DNA from: an uncultured Actinomycetes bacterium
GTDB taxonomy: Bacteria > Actinomycetota > Actinomycetes > S36-B12 > UBA10799
Direction of reading: 5' to 3'
Assembly: GCA_946803585.1 (NCBI GenBank)
Contig: CAMPEQ010000011.1
Coordinates: forward strand, 372,001-436,000
DNA: 64,000 nt
In this document: piece by piece, positions 16,944 through 25,203 of the stretch
Layout: each line of letters opens with the position of its first letter
Position numbering within the stretch: position 1 is the first letter of the stretch
Notes under the pieces: model-generated
What the model was told of the DNA's origin: nothing
Databases searched by the model: none
What the model saw: the letters and a program-made list of their open reading frames with translations, nothing else
Made by a program: the position numbers and the translations under genes

Positions 16944-17327
16944 TCAGGCCGCGTTGTCGGCAGGCCAGGACATCTCAACGCGAGAACCGCCACCGGCAGA
17001 CTCGACTGTGCTCTGCTGCGCCAGACTAGAAATCAGCGCGAGGGCCATCTCATCAATAGCGTCTGGAGTCGCCACTAGCTCGACTTGGTCAAACACCCGC
17101 ACGTGGAATCGATTGGGTACGTCCTCTAGTTCAATCCGTACCTCTGCTGAGCTGCGGGCATCTTGATGACGCAGCACCGCGCGAGCGCACGCCTCGCCAA
17201 CTGCCTGGCGTAGTTCGTCCAAGATATCTTCACTTACTCCACCGCGGCGAGCAGCGGAACTCGCGACGAGACGAGCGAGGCGCACATGCTCCGTCCCGGG
17301 CGGGATTCGCAAGATAGCGGTGGACAT
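16944..17327 (-). CDS. Anti-sigma regulatory factor, HATPase_c_2 kinase
   Basis: The 127-aa protein from ATG 17327 has a GHKL-type anti-sigma kinase outline: ELRQAVGEACARAVLRH supplies the N-box-like helix with E and A/R residues, VRVFDQ the G1-like strand, and ALALISSLAQQ the following helix. The G1 and G2 glycine motifs are weak, as in the SCO3548-like proteins beside BldG. It starts one base after the STAS gene stop (TGA-T-ATG), indicating translational coupling. Its probable role is to phosphorylate or bind the STAS partner and sequester an unknown sigma factor. Confidence 0.78.
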   Translation of the reverse strand: MSTAILRIPPGTEHVRLARLVASSAARRGGVSEDILDELRQAVGEACARAVLRHQDARSSAEVRIELEDVPNRFHVRVFDQVELVATPDAIDEMALALISSLAQQSTVESAGGGSRVEMSWPADNAA

Positions 17328-17328
17328 A

Positions 17329-17664
17329 TCAGGCAGCCAACGCGTCATCGACGCTCGCGTGAATGCCGATCACCGCGTCCAAGCCCGTGATCCGAAAGAC
17401 CTTAGTGATCCGATCAGTCGTCGCGACGACATCGAGCGAACCGTCGGACTCGCGCAGACGTTTGAGTGCTTTGACGAGGACTCCGAGCCCGGTCGAGTCC
17501 AGGAACTCAACATTCGAAAGGTCGATGACAACCCGAGTTGCGCCATCGGAGATCAGCGCTGAGACGGCCACGTCGAGTTCGGGGGCGGTATGGACGTCAA
17601 CCTCGCCTGCGACTTCCACGATTGAGCGGCCCTGTTCCTGGCGGGTGGCTAGCGTGATCTCCAC
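17329..17664 (-). CDS. STAS-domain anti-sigma factor antagonist, BldG-like
   Basis: The 111-aa protein consists of one STAS domain. VEVAGEVDVHTAPELD is the first strand-helix, FLDSTGLGVLVKALKR holds the phosphorylatable Ser, and KVFRITGLDAVIGIH the end. Identity to Streptomyces BldG along this length is evident by eye. I place the start at GTG 17664 (VEITLATR), matching BldG, where the ORF track begins at 17724. Paired with the kinase gene downstream it makes a partner-switching module controlling a sigma factor not present in the window. Confidence 0.88.
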   Translation of the reverse strand: MEITLATRQEQGRSIVEVAGEVDVHTAPELDVAVSALISDGATRVVIDLSNVEFLDSTGLGVLVKALKRLRESDGSLDVVATTDRITKVFRITGLDAVIGIHASVDDALAA

Positions 17665-17762
17665 AGTGTGGCCCTTCGGTTGTTCTTGTCTATTGCGGCG
17701 AGTCTCTCGGGGTAACTTTTGCACAAATCACCCGACGATGATCGCGCGGGATCACTCGTGAT

Positions 17763-18158
17763 TCAGTCTGCGCCTCGCTGCGGCGCTCCCGCCCGGGCCG
17801 TCATCTTGATTCGCGGTGCGCGATTACCTGCTCGTGCTGCCAATGCCGTGAGGAGTTTGCCCGGTGAGACGGCGACCTGCACCTCTACGTCGGATGAAGC
17901 TGTCGAGCAACGGGTCAGCGTAGCGCCGTTTGCGGCAACGATACGGCGCGCGACCGCGCATTGCGTCCCATCAAGGACGTGCTCAGCCCCAGCAAGAGCA
18001 CCCAGATCGGCCGCAGCGGCTGCCTTGGCTCGACCGGATGCAAGCTCGGTCATCGCAATCCCAACCAGTCCGAGCACCAGAACCAAAGAGATTGCCGTGA
18101 GCCAGACGACGGTCGCAGCACCTCGATCTGCTCTATCGGCACGCCAACGTGTCGTCAT
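17763..18158 (-). CDS. TadE/TadG-like pilus-locus protein (Rv3654c type)
   Basis: The 131-aa protein has a basic start ending in DRGAATVVW, then one hydrophobic helix (LTAISLVLVLGLVGIAM), an Ala-rich amphipathic continuation and a C-terminal part with two Cys. This is the layout of the secretion-neighbourhood TadE-like protein of the actinobacterial Tad locus. A prepilin-type Gly is present but the Glu at +5 is not. It overlaps the preceding TadE gene by four bases. The expected role is a minor pseudopilin or cell-surface assembly factor. Confidence 0.75.
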   Translation of the reverse strand: MTTRWRADRADRGAATVVWLTAISLVLVLGLVGIAMTELASGRAKAAAAADLGALAGAEHVLDGTQCAVARRIVAANGATLTRCSTASSDVEVQVAVSPGKLLTALAARAGNRAPRIKMTARAGAPQRGAD

Positions 18159-18595
18159 CGTGGTTCCACCTGCGCCACGGCCCGACTCGAGACCTTCAGC
18201 GAGGGCAGCGCAAAGATCGGGTCGAGTCCAGTGGTGACAACGACCGTCACCTCGCCGCCATTTCCTGAGCCGGAGCGGTTGATGCGCACGTTTGCATCGG
18301 AGTAGGACTGGCGCGCAGTCGCCACTATCTGTGCGTTCGTGTCCCCTCGGGCTGCTGCCCGGGCTGCCGCACGGGCGGATTCCTGCGTTCTCACATGGGC
18401 GATCCCCACCCCAATCGCATAGATCATCAGGCCCAACACGACGGTGACTGCCAGCAGCCCCACGGCAATTTCAGCCGTCACCATCCCACGGTCGCGTGAG
18501 CAGCGAAGGACCCCACAGTTAGCGCAGTTGCCTGGCCCGCCCCGGGGGTCAGGGCGGAAGCCCCGACCCCCGTTCGGCCGACTTAGCCCAACCAC
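18155..18595 (-). CDS. tadE: TadE-family minor pilin
   Basis: The hydrophobic N-region RDRG-MVTAEIAVGLLAVTVVLGLMIYAIGVGI is a class III prepilin-like signal with Gly before the cleavage point and Glu at +5. It is followed by an Ala/Arg amphipathic helix and a soluble C-terminal part. GTG 18595 overlaps the upstream pilin gene by 13 bases, and ATG 18484 would remove most of the leader. Which is used is open. It is translationally coupled to the next gene through an ATGA overlap. Confidence 0.8.
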   Translation of the reverse strand: MVGLSRPNGGRGFRPDPRGGPGNCANCGVLRCSRDRGMVTAEIAVGLLAVTVVLGLMIYAIGVGIAHVRTQESARAAARAAARGDTNAQIVATARQSYSDANVRINRSGSGNGGEVTVVVTTGLDPIFALPSLKVSSRAVAQVEPR

Positions 18596-18762
18596 GAGAA
18601 GGCTCGTTGCACGACGCTCCAGAGGAGGTCCTGAACGTCAGGGCTCTGCAGCAGTTTGAGTAGTAGGCCGCCAAAGCCCGCAGCTGCGACAGTGCCCACT
18701 GCATACTCGGCTGTTGACATTCCAGCGTCCTCATCAACGACGCGTGCCAAGTGCTTCTTCAT
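18583..18762 (-). CDS. DUF4244 protein, Flp-like major pilin (59 aa, absent from ORF track)
   Basis: This 59-aa ORF falls just under the track cutoff. It begins MKKHLARVVDEDAG and continues MSTAEYAVGTVAAAGFGGLLLKLL, followed by a short C-terminal helix ending AFSWLG. The junction G|MSTAEY matches the Flp prepilin rule G/XXXXEY, so cleavage should leave a small hydrophobic pilin. A GGGGGAG stands seven bases before the ATG. It is the first gene of the downstream TadE pair and by position is the likely main pilus subunit. Confidence 0.85.
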   Translation of the reverse strand: MKKHLARVVDEDAGMSTAEYAVGTVAAAGFGGLLLKLLQSPDVQDLLWSVVQRAFSWLG

Positions 18763-18977
18763 TTCCGTACTCCCCCATTGTCTTGCGGGTGCCCGAGGAC
18801 CCCCGCATCATTCGGCGACCCAAATGACCACCGATACCCGTGTTCGGATATGACCTAAGCCTCGTCTGATTTGGCGTTGCGGAGGTAAGAGAAATTGTTC
18901 GCTGGGGATAACGAGTCAGCTAGCGCTGGCCTGTGAATGACCGGTTGTTGTGCAGGGACGAGTGCGAGTTCACGCAC
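18763..18977. other. Intergenic region inside Tad locus
   Basis: This 215-bp gap separates tadC from the pilin genes and probably contains the pilin promoter on the minus strand. I see no other gene or strong repeat. Confidence 0.4.
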
Positions 18978-19778
18978 TCACGAGGCCAACCCGTTGGCAA
19001 TCAAACTGGCGATAAGCGGGACAACGCCGAGCAGCATGAAGGCAGGCAAGAAACACAGGCCCAAGGGCCCGACAGCCTTCACCCCGACGGCCTTTGCCGC
19101 CTGATCTAGCTGCGCCTTGCGCGTTGAGCGCAGGTCGTCACCAACTCTCAGCAACGTCGCGGACAGCGGTGCGCCCGTCTCAGCAGAGCGCAGAATCGCC
19201 CGGGCAATAGGCGCCAACGACGGCTCGTTGGTCAGCGGTAGCCAGACCCGCCGATGATCCGCCCCGAGCTCGAACTGTGCGACGCATTCACGCAGCAGTT
19301 CTGCGCTCGGACCTCCGATCGCTTGTGCAGTAGCAGCAGTTGCGCCCGGGGTTGACGCTCCGCTAGCTACACATGCGGCCAGCAGGTCGGCGACCATCGC
19401 CGCGCTCACTTCAATCTGGACTCGTCGACGTCGATCGTCTGCCGGTTCTAGCCGCCGTAGCGCTCGGGGCCCGAAGACGACCACCCCCACGGCCAGCCCA
19501 ACCCCGAGGACTCCACCGACGAGGAAGAACAGCGCACACCCCGCCACAACGCACGCGATCACTTGCAATCGGGCGGTCCGCTGCGCAGCGGCGACTTCGT
19601 TCTCTTGGCGTTGTGCCAACACCGCGTCCGACACAGATTCCCGCGACTGCACCCGGGCAACCTGCGAACTCCGTCGTTGCGAGACACCGGCGAGGCGCTC
19701 ATGCACGGGCCGACTACCCAACATCAGGTAGCACGCGACTGCGGCACAAACAGCGCAGAACCAACCAGCAGTCGTCAT
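18978..19778 (-). CDS. tadC: Type II secretion F-domain protein (TadC)
   Basis: The 266-aa integral membrane protein has hydrophobic helices near residues 5-20, 75-105 and 240-262, with the T2SSF domain between (EVSAAMVADLLAACVASG, ARAILRSAETGAPLSATLLRVGDDLR). It is one of two inner-membrane platform proteins of the Tad pilus machine. Its start overlaps the tadB stop by four bases. Confidence 0.88.
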   Translation of the reverse strand: MTTAGWFCAVCAAVACYLMLGSRPVHERLAGVSQRRSSQVARVQSRESVSDAVLAQRQENEVAAAQRTARLQVIACVVAGCALFFLVGGVLGVGLAVGVVVFGPRALRRLEPADDRRRRVQIEVSAAMVADLLAACVASGASTPGATAATAQAIGGPSAELLRECVAQFELGADHRRVWLPLTNEPSLAPIARAILRSAETGAPLSATLLRVGDDLRSTRKAQLDQAAKAVGVKAVGPLGLCFLPAFMLLGVVPLIASLIANGLAS

Positions 19779-20461
19779 AGCAGCACCTCAACGGAGCGGG
19801 TGAGGCGCGCGATCCACCACAGCCCGACAGCTTCCAGAGCGCATCCGAGCACGAGAACCAGCCAACCCCACGGGGAACCAAACAACCAGGCCAGCGGGGA
19901 GGCACCTAACCCGCTTCCCAACAACATCCCCAGGATTGGCAACCCGGCAAGAACTCGCGCTGTTGCTCGCGGTCCAGCGAGCTGAGCGGATAGCTCTGCT
20001 CTTGCGAGCTCCGCCTGAGACTGGGCAATTGCCAGTCGATCTGCTGCCTGTGCAAGACCAGCACCTGACCCCTCCGCGACTCGCCATAGCGCTGCCAGTG
20101 AGCGCAATACCGGAAGCTCTCCTTGTGCTGCGGCTACCTCCAACGCTCGGGGTACGTCGCCCCCGAGCTCGGCTACCGCCACGACTTGGGCGCCAACACC
20201 ACCGGGGCTTGATTGTTGTGCTCGCACGAAGGCTTGCCGAACCGGCTGACCCGCGCGCAGTTCGGCAGCAAAGGCCGCAACTAGTTCAATGGCCGCACGG
20301 CGTTGCCGCGTATGTAGTGCGCGACGTCGAAAGTGTCGGACCCATCGCTTCTCGGTCGTTCGAGTCGTCAACGGCTGTCGAAGGTGAACGAGTGAACGTG
20401 GCGGACGTGTGGCCAACAACAATGCGGAAGCGACGAGAGCGCCGATCAATACAGGTGTCAC
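19775..20461 (-). CDS. tadB: Type II secretion F-domain protein (TadB)
   Basis: The 228-aa protein has an N-terminal membrane segment, a basic cytoplasmic stretch, the F-domain (AAFAAELRAGQPVRQAFVRA, LAAQGELPVLRSLAALWRVAEGSGAGLAQA) and two C-terminal membrane helices. It should pair with TadC as the platform on which the CpaF ATPase acts. Four-base overlaps on both sides show tight coupling within the operon. Confidence 0.88.
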   Translation of the reverse strand: MTPVLIGALVASALLLATRPPRSLVHLRQPLTTRTTEKRWVRHFRRRALHTRQRRAAIELVAAFAAELRAGQPVRQAFVRAQQSSPGGVGAQVVAVAELGGDVPRALEVAAAQGELPVLRSLAALWRVAEGSGAGLAQAADRLAIAQSQAELARAELSAQLAGPRATARVLAGLPILGMLLGSGLGASPLAWLFGSPWGWLVLVLGCALEAVGLWWIARLTRSVEVLL

Positions 20462-21678
20462 AAGTCATCCGCTGTGAGCTGTACCGAGAGCCTCGCGGCT
20501 AAGGCTGCACCCGCTGGTCGTAAATGAACGCCGTCGGTGGTGAAGTCCACCGCCGGGTGAGCACTGACGAGTCCGTTCGACTCGCGCACGAGCGTATGGA
20601 TTCCCGCCACTCGTCGTACCCCGTCGCGGTCACGATCGATGTGGATCACGGCATCAAGCCCAGCTGCGACCTGCGAATGTAGGGCATCGCGCCCGAGCCC
20701 CGCCGCGAGTGCTAGCGCTTCTAGCCTGGCCGGTACGTCTGCTGAGCTGTTCGCGTGGACGGTTCCGCAACCACCCTCATGGCCGGTATTGAGCGCAGCC
20801 AGGAGGTCAATCACCTCAGCACCCCGGACCTCTCCAACAACCAGGCGATCGGGTCGCATCCGTAGGGCTTGTTTGACCAGATCGCGCATACTCACATGGC
20901 CCGATCCCTCGACGTTCGCTGGACGAACCTCCAGTCGGACTACGTGCTCATGATCTGGATCGAGCTCACCAGAATCCTCAACGATGAGGGTCCGCTCACC
21001 AGCTGGTACGAGTGAAAGCAACGCGCTCAGCAGGGTGGTCTTGCCGGTGCCGGTACCCCCGGAAACGAGGAAGGCCGCTCGAGACTGGACAAGGGCGAGC
21101 AGCCACGGAATCGCCCGCTCCGGGATTGTTCCCAAGTCGGCTAAGTCCGCCAAGGTGAATACCCGGCGGCGAGGGATTCGCAAGGAGATACACGTCCCTC
21201 TAGGCGCGATCGGTGGCAGTACCGCGTGCAGGCGGGTTCCGTCGGTCATTCGGGCGTCGACGTAGGGAGTTGCCTCGTCCAATCGGCGGTTGGCGGCCGC
21301 TGCTAGGCGCTGCGCTAGGCGGCGGACGGCACCTTCGTCCCGAAACCGAATCGTGGTACGGGTCAACCCGTTTCCCTCGTCCACCCAGACAGACTCCGGG
21401 CCGTTGACTAGAACATCCGTGACATGCGGGGCGCGCAGTAACGCCTCGAGTGGACCTGCCCCGGCAAGCTCACTTCGCAATGCGACCACGACGTCGAGCA
21501 CAGCGGCATCGCCAAGGATGGCGCCTTCTGACTGCAGCGCGGATGCCACCCGAGAAGGGGTCGGCTGATCGCCATTGGCGGCTAGTCGGTCACGAACTCG
21601 GTCAACTAGGGCCTCCGGCACGGTTGGCCGCTGCGGCGTCGCGGAAGGTAGCCGCAATGAGCTCATCTCCGACGTCAT
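20458..21678 (-). CDS. cpaF: Tad pilus assembly ATPase (CpaF/TadA)
   Basis: The 406-aa secretion ATPase has an N-terminal domain, then [15 protein letters not shown], Walker [15 protein letters not shown] near residue 212, the Asp box [20 protein letters not shown], Walker [15 protein letters not shown], and the His box [14 protein letters not shown]. All motifs are intact. It powers pilin extrusion as a hexamer at the cytoplasmic face. It overlaps both neighbours by four bases. Confidence 0.95.
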   Translation of the reverse strand: MTSEMSSLRLPSATPQRPTVPEALVDRVRDRLAANGDQPTPSRVASALQSEGAILGDAAVLDVVVALRSELAGAGPLEALLRAPHVTDVLVNGPESVWVDEGNGLTRTTIRFRDEGAVRRLAQRLAAAANRRLDEATPYVDARMTDGTRLHAVLPPIAPRGTCISLRIPRRRVFTLADLADLGTIPERAIPWLLALVQSRAAFLVSGGTGTGKTTLLSALLSLVPAGERTLIVEDSGELDPDHEHVVRLEVRPANVEGSGHVSMRDLVKQALRMRPDRLVVGEVRGAEVIDLLAALNTGHEGGCGTVHANSSADVPARLEALALAAGLGRDALHSQVAAGLDAVIHIDRDRDGVRRVAGIHTLVRESNGLVSAHPAVDFTTDGVHLRPAGAALAARLSVQLTADDL

Positions 21679-22934
21679 CTGCGCCTGCTATCGCCGGCAA
21701 TCCCAACGGCGGACAACACGGCGGTGCTGGCCTTTCGCAGGCCACCTCTGACTCCGACTGGAGGTAGGCCCTGCTCCAGGCGGCGGTCCACTCGGCTATC
21801 ACCCGGGATGTCACACAACAATGGGATCCCGAGCGAATCGGCGATCCGATAGGCCTCGAGTCCGACCGGAGCGGGACCTCGAACGACGAGTTGCAGGTTG
21901 GCCCCGGCCAACTCCTCGCTTTCCAGCAGGCGAGCTGCGCTCACGACAGCAGTACTACGCCTCGGCACGACCAGCGCAACCATGGCACTACGGCAGACCA
22001 CCTCTGCAGCCGAGTCCCCGAGGGTCCGCGGGAGGTCGATCGACATGAAGTCACAGGACTGGGCAAGCGCGTCGATTGTTGCCCCAGCGACCCCCGGCCC
22101 CAGAGTGTGCACCCGAGAGTCTCCCCACCCGAGGACAGCAACATCGGCGAACCTCGGCAGTGCCGATAGCAGCGAGTCCCCCCGAACTCGACCCTTTGTT
22201 TGCGCGAGCTCCTCCCAGGACAGACCTACCGGACGATCAGCTCCGAGCAGGGTCGCCAACCCCGACCCAACCGGGTCGAGATCCACCGTGCAAGCGGGTC
22301 GCCCTAGCTGGGCGGCGCCGACCGCTAGAGCAATACTGAGCGAGCTTGCGCCCGCACCTCCGCATGCTCCCAAGACGGCGATGGTCGGCGCGCTCGCGCG
22401 ACCCTCTACTCCTACGGCGGCGAGACGGTCAACCAGCCAGACCTCGCCCTCGGGAAGTAAGGCAACCCGATCGGCACCCAGGGCCGCGGCCCGTTGCCAC
22501 ACCGAATCGTTCGCCCCAGGTGCCCGCGTAGCCACGATTACCCCAGCACGGCGGGGAACAAATCCCTGGGACAGTTCCCCTGCCACATCTGCCCCCAATA
22601 CGACGAGGCGGTGATTACTCCAGCGGCTGCGCAGTGCACCTGGGGTAGTCGCGACGTCGGGCTCCACCCCGGCCGCTGCGGCTAGCCGCAGGAGGTCATC
22701 GAGGAGCTCCACATCGTCCGTTGCCAGCAGCGGTCTGCGCGACGGTGCGTGATCAACCGCCAGCGGATTCGCTCCTTGGCCCGTCAAGGGATCGCTGGTT
22801 CGGGCACTCGACCAGCCGCTGAGGTGCTGGGCGGAACCGCTGCCTTGTCCCGTCGCGGGAGTCCAACGCGGATCGCCGGATCTAGGTGTTGCAGCCGTTG
22901 AAACCATGGAGCTAGCGTCATCGACAACGCGCAA
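21675..22934 (-). CDS. ssd: CpaE/Ssd-like septum-site or pilus-localising protein
   Basis: The 419-aa protein has a Pro/Ser/Gly-rich N-terminus (about 70 residues), a receiver-like segment (ELLDDLLRLAAAAGVEPDV...VVLGADV) and a MinD/ParA-like domain from residue 180. The deviant Walker A reads GACGGAGASSLSIAL, where the usual GKGGVGKS/T lysines are missing, as in Ssd of mycobacteria and CpaE-like proteins of actinobacterial Tad loci. It probably positions the Tad machine or modulates division and may not hydrolyse ATP normally. It is the first gene of the operon. ATG 22907 is an alternative start. Confidence 0.85.
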   Translation of the reverse strand: MRVVDDASSMVSTAATPRSGDPRWTPATGQGSGSAQHLSGWSSARTSDPLTGQGANPLAVDHAPSRRPLLATDDVELLDDLLRLAAAAGVEPDVATTPGALRSRWSNHRLVVLGADVAGELSQGFVPRRAGVIVATRAPGANDSVWQRAAALGADRVALLPEGEVWLVDRLAAVGVEGRASAPTIAVLGACGGAGASSLSIALAVGAAQLGRPACTVDLDPVGSGLATLLGADRPVGLSWEELAQTKGRVRGDSLLSALPRFADVAVLGWGDSRVHTLGPGVAGATIDALAQSCDFMSIDLPRTLGDSAAEVVCRSAMVALVVPRRSTAVVSAARLLESEELAGANLQLVVRGPAPVGLEAYRIADSLGIPLLCDIPGDSRVDRRLEQGLPPVGVRGGLRKASTAVLSAVGIAGDSRRR

Positions 22935-22958
22935 TAGTGAGACCGGAAGCTCTGGACT

Positions 22959-23000
22959 TGTGGAAAGAGTCGAAGCGGATCCTGGTCTGTGGAAAGACTC
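22959..23000. repeat. Direct repeat upstream of ssd
   Basis: TGTGGAAAGAGTC (22959-22971) and TGTGGAAAGACTC (22988-23000) differ at one base and are 29 bp apart, just upstream of the ssd start. They could be regulator half-sites of the Tad operon. Confidence 0.45.
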
Positions 23001-23043
23001 CGTCGCTGCGGTTGGCGACTACCGAGAACGGGCAGGAAACGAG

Positions 23044-23075
23044 GAAGACCCCCGCGGGGGGAAGCGGGGGTCTTC
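23044..23075. terminator. Perfect 12-bp GC-rich hairpin between divergent genes
   Basis: GAAGACCCCCGC and GCGGGGGTCTTC form a perfect 12-bp stem with an 8-base loop. It resembles an intrinsic terminator but lies between two divergent genes, so it would end an unseen short transcript or act as an attenuator in a long leader. On the minus strand it is followed by CTCGTTTCC. Confidence 0.6.
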
Positions 23076-23078
23076 AAA

Positions 23079-23135
23079 CCGACGTGGGGGACGTCGGCGT
23101 GGTCGGTACGTGACCGAGTGGTCACAGTATGTACC
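23079..23135. repeat. Two further palindromes next to the 12-bp hairpin
   Basis: CCGACGT-ggggg-ACGTCGG (23079-23097) is followed by GTGACC-gagt-GGTCAC (23110-23125) flanked by GGTAC and GTACC (23105-23135). Together with the preceding hairpin, three inverted repeats occupy 92 bp, the densest such cluster in the window. The flanking parts of this 392-bp gap show no gene. Confidence 0.55.
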
Positions 23136-23326
23136 GCTCGGCGGAACCGATGCAACTACTAATGACCCTGTCAGCCTAGTAATTTTCAAGGCCTCTGCAA
23201 CCGCCATCTCCGCACCCATACTCACGGCCTGGAATTGAGGCACTGAACTTCCGTCACCGGTAGGGTCGACAACAAGAACAGATTCTCCTTAGCCGTTAGC
23301 CGTACTTTCACGAAAGGCACGCGATC

Positions 23327-24103
23327 ATGGCCACTGCCGCAGCATTCTTCGATTTGGATAAGACCCTCTTGGCCAAGTCAAGCACGCTGGCCTATGCAAA
23401 GCCCCTGTACGAGAGCGGGATGATCACCCGCAAGGACCTTCTCCGCAGCGCCTACGCCCAGTCCGTTTACATCATTGCCGGTGCCAACGATGACCAGATG
23501 GATCAGATGCGGGTGTACATGTCCGAGATGGTCAAGGGCTGGGATGTTGAGCAGGTCCGCGAAATCGCCCGGGAGGCATTGGCGACCGTTATCGAACCAA
23601 TCGTCTACTCCGAGGCCCTGCAGCTCTTCGATGAACACCATGCCGCTGGCCGCGATGTGGTTGTCATCTCGTCATCGGGTACCGAGATCATTGAGCCGAT
23701 CTGCGAGCTCCTCGGGGCCGATCTCGCGATTGGAACCCAGGTAGAGATAGAGGATGGCAAGTACACCGGCGAAGTCCTCTTCTACGCCTATGGCGAGGGC
23801 AAGGCCGACGCAATGCGCGCGCTAGCGACCGATCGTGGATATGACCTCGAGCAGTGTTTCGCGTACTCCGATTCGATGACCGACGTGCCCATGCTCGAGG
23901 TCGTGGGACACCCCGTTGCGACAAACCCCGATAAGGATCTACGCGCGCTAGCTAAAGATCGGGTGTGGCCAGTCCTGGACTTCCGCAAGCCGGTAGATAT
24001 GGCAGCACGCGAGACCCAGCAGCGCAATCGGGCCGCCGGCGCGGCAGTAGGAGCAGCGGCGTTGGGCCTCGCCTGGTACGCGGCACATCGACTACGCCGC
24101 TAG
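23327..24103 (+). CDS. HAD-superfamily phosphatase, SerB-like (HAD-IB)
   Basis: The 258-aa protein has the catalytic FFDLDKT with nucleophile Asp9 and acid/base Asp11, motif II VVISSSGTE, the motif III Lys near EGKADAM, and motif IV YSDSMTDVPML. A helical cap lies between residues 20 and 95. The C-terminus has an Ala-rich membrane helix (AGAAVGAAALGLAWYAA). The substrate is unknown. Family members cleave phosphoserine or phospholipid headgroup phosphates. Its divergent position beside ssd mirrors Rv3660c/Rv3661 of mycobacteria. AAAGG precedes the ATG. Confidence 0.9.
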   Translation: MATAAAFFDLDKTLLAKSSTLAYAKPLYESGMITRKDLLRSAYAQSVYIIAGANDDQMDQMRVYMSEMVKGWDVEQVREIAREALATVIEPIVYSEALQLFDEHHAAGRDVVVISSSGTEIIEPICELLGADLAIGTQVEIEDGKYTGEVLFYAYGEGKADAMRALATDRGYDLEQCFAYSDSMTDVPMLEVVGHPVATNPDKDLRALAKDRVWPVLDFRKPVDMAARETQQRNRAAGAAVGAAALGLAWYAAHRLRR

Positions 24104-24316
24104 GGCGAATACCTCCGAGAACACCGTTCTCCCATGGCCAGAATAGTCCTATTGGGGGATGACAGCAGCCCGGAATGAGAGTAGAAAAGTCTTGTGAACG
24201 ACCGATAGGTCGCAAGCACTGGAAGCAGTACCCACGCGGCGTACAACCCACGCAGAGGGTCCGGTCCTACGAGGCCGATCACCGCACGCATGATCACTGC
24301 ATCCGGCGCATATTGT

Positions 24317-24343
24317 GGAGCCCTCGCCATTGGCGGGGGCTCC
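24317..24343. terminator. Hairpin between convergent HAD and Fic-like genes
   Basis: GGAGCCC-t-CGCC-att-GGCG-g-GGGCTCC forms an 11-bp interrupted stem. It lies about 40 bp beyond the Fic-like stop on the minus strand and could serve both convergent genes. No good T-tract follows on either strand. The remainder of the 280-bp gap has no gene I trust. Confidence 0.6.
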
Positions 24344-24383
24344 CGCCGTTTCAGCAAGCGTCATTCAATCAAGTGTCTGGTGG

Positions 24384-25193
24384 CTATCGCGCTGGCAATT
24401 CCGCGAGGCGATCCGAGCTGAGGCGTGCCCCTACAGCAACCGATTCCGCACAGAATCTGATCCAGCGAGCGACCCCATCTGGTGTCCCGGAGACGTAGTT
24501 ACGAACAGCATCAACGTAGGCCGGGCGCCCGATCGAGTACATCGCCGCATCGGTCATGACGAGCAGGTCCGGGTCGACACCTCGGGCTCCCAACACGACC
24601 CGCATTGCTGCTCGAGCAACCAGCCCGCTTCCCCACTCAAACGGACGTAGCGCCACGAGTTCGCCGTGAATGATCGCGGCCTCGATGATCGCCGGGGCCC
24701 CGGAATCGGAGGTGGCGATCTCAACGAGACCTGACAATCGAATCTTCATCGAGTTCACGTCTGGCACCGCTTTGATCCGTAGCGGGTCGTCCACCTGTAC
24801 CCCATCGCGGGGACGACCGAGGCGGTCGGAATCCTCCACGACATCGGCGGCAACTAGCGAGTGCATCCGAGCAAGTGCCTGCATGGGAGCGGTAGGCCAC
24901 ACCAGCAGCTGATCGCGCAAGGACTCCTCGAGGCGCCACACACCGGCAGCAGCTCGCCCGATTGGCGAGTCGTCAAAGGCATCGCCGGAAGACCACGCTG
25001 ACATCGAAATATCTATCCCGTCGATCGCCGCCGAAGCGCGGGCGTTCTGGCGGGATACATCTACCCGAAGCGCGGCACCTTTGGCGCCAAGCGCACGATC
25101 CCAGAGTAACGAATCGACTCGGTCACGAGCACTCGCAATCGAGTCAGCAACACCCGGGAGATCGGCTAGGGGCGAGATGAAGTCTTGAGTCAC
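24384..25193 (-). CDS. Degenerate Fic-fold protein
   Basis: The 269-aa protein carries an inhibitory-helix-like NARASAAIDGI near residue 52 and a core segment HGELVALRPFEWGSGLVARA near residue 175 that lines up with the Fic motif HPFxxGNGRxxR. The catalytic His is Arg and the GNGR becomes GSGL, so AMP transfer is not expected. Streptomyces carries a similar gene in the same place near acs, usually labelled oxidoreductase without clear basis, and with the same degenerate core as I recall it. A structural or regulatory function seems more likely. It lies 10 bp downstream of the deacetylase gene on the same strand. Confidence 0.75.
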   Translation of the reverse strand: MTQDFISPLADLPGVADSIASARDRVDSLLWDRALGAKGAALRVDVSRQNARASAAIDGIDISMSAWSSGDAFDDSPIGRAAAGVWRLEESLRDQLLVWPTAPMQALARMHSLVAADVVEDSDRLGRPRDGVQVDDPLRIKAVPDVNSMKIRLSGLVEIATSDSGAPAIIEAAIIHGELVALRPFEWGSGLVARAAMRVVLGARGVDPDLLVMTDAAMYSIGRPAYVDAVRNYVSGTPDGVARWIRFCAESVAVGARLSSDRLAELPAR

Positions 25194-25203
25194 AGTGGCA
25201 AGA

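Noticed and set aside
24100-24357. 85-aa minus-strand ORF between HAD and Fic-like genes with a hydrophobic stretch
   Set aside because: It overlaps a hairpin at its start, has no ribosome-binding site or -10 box, and matches no family I know. It is more likely a chance frame in a GC-rich gap.
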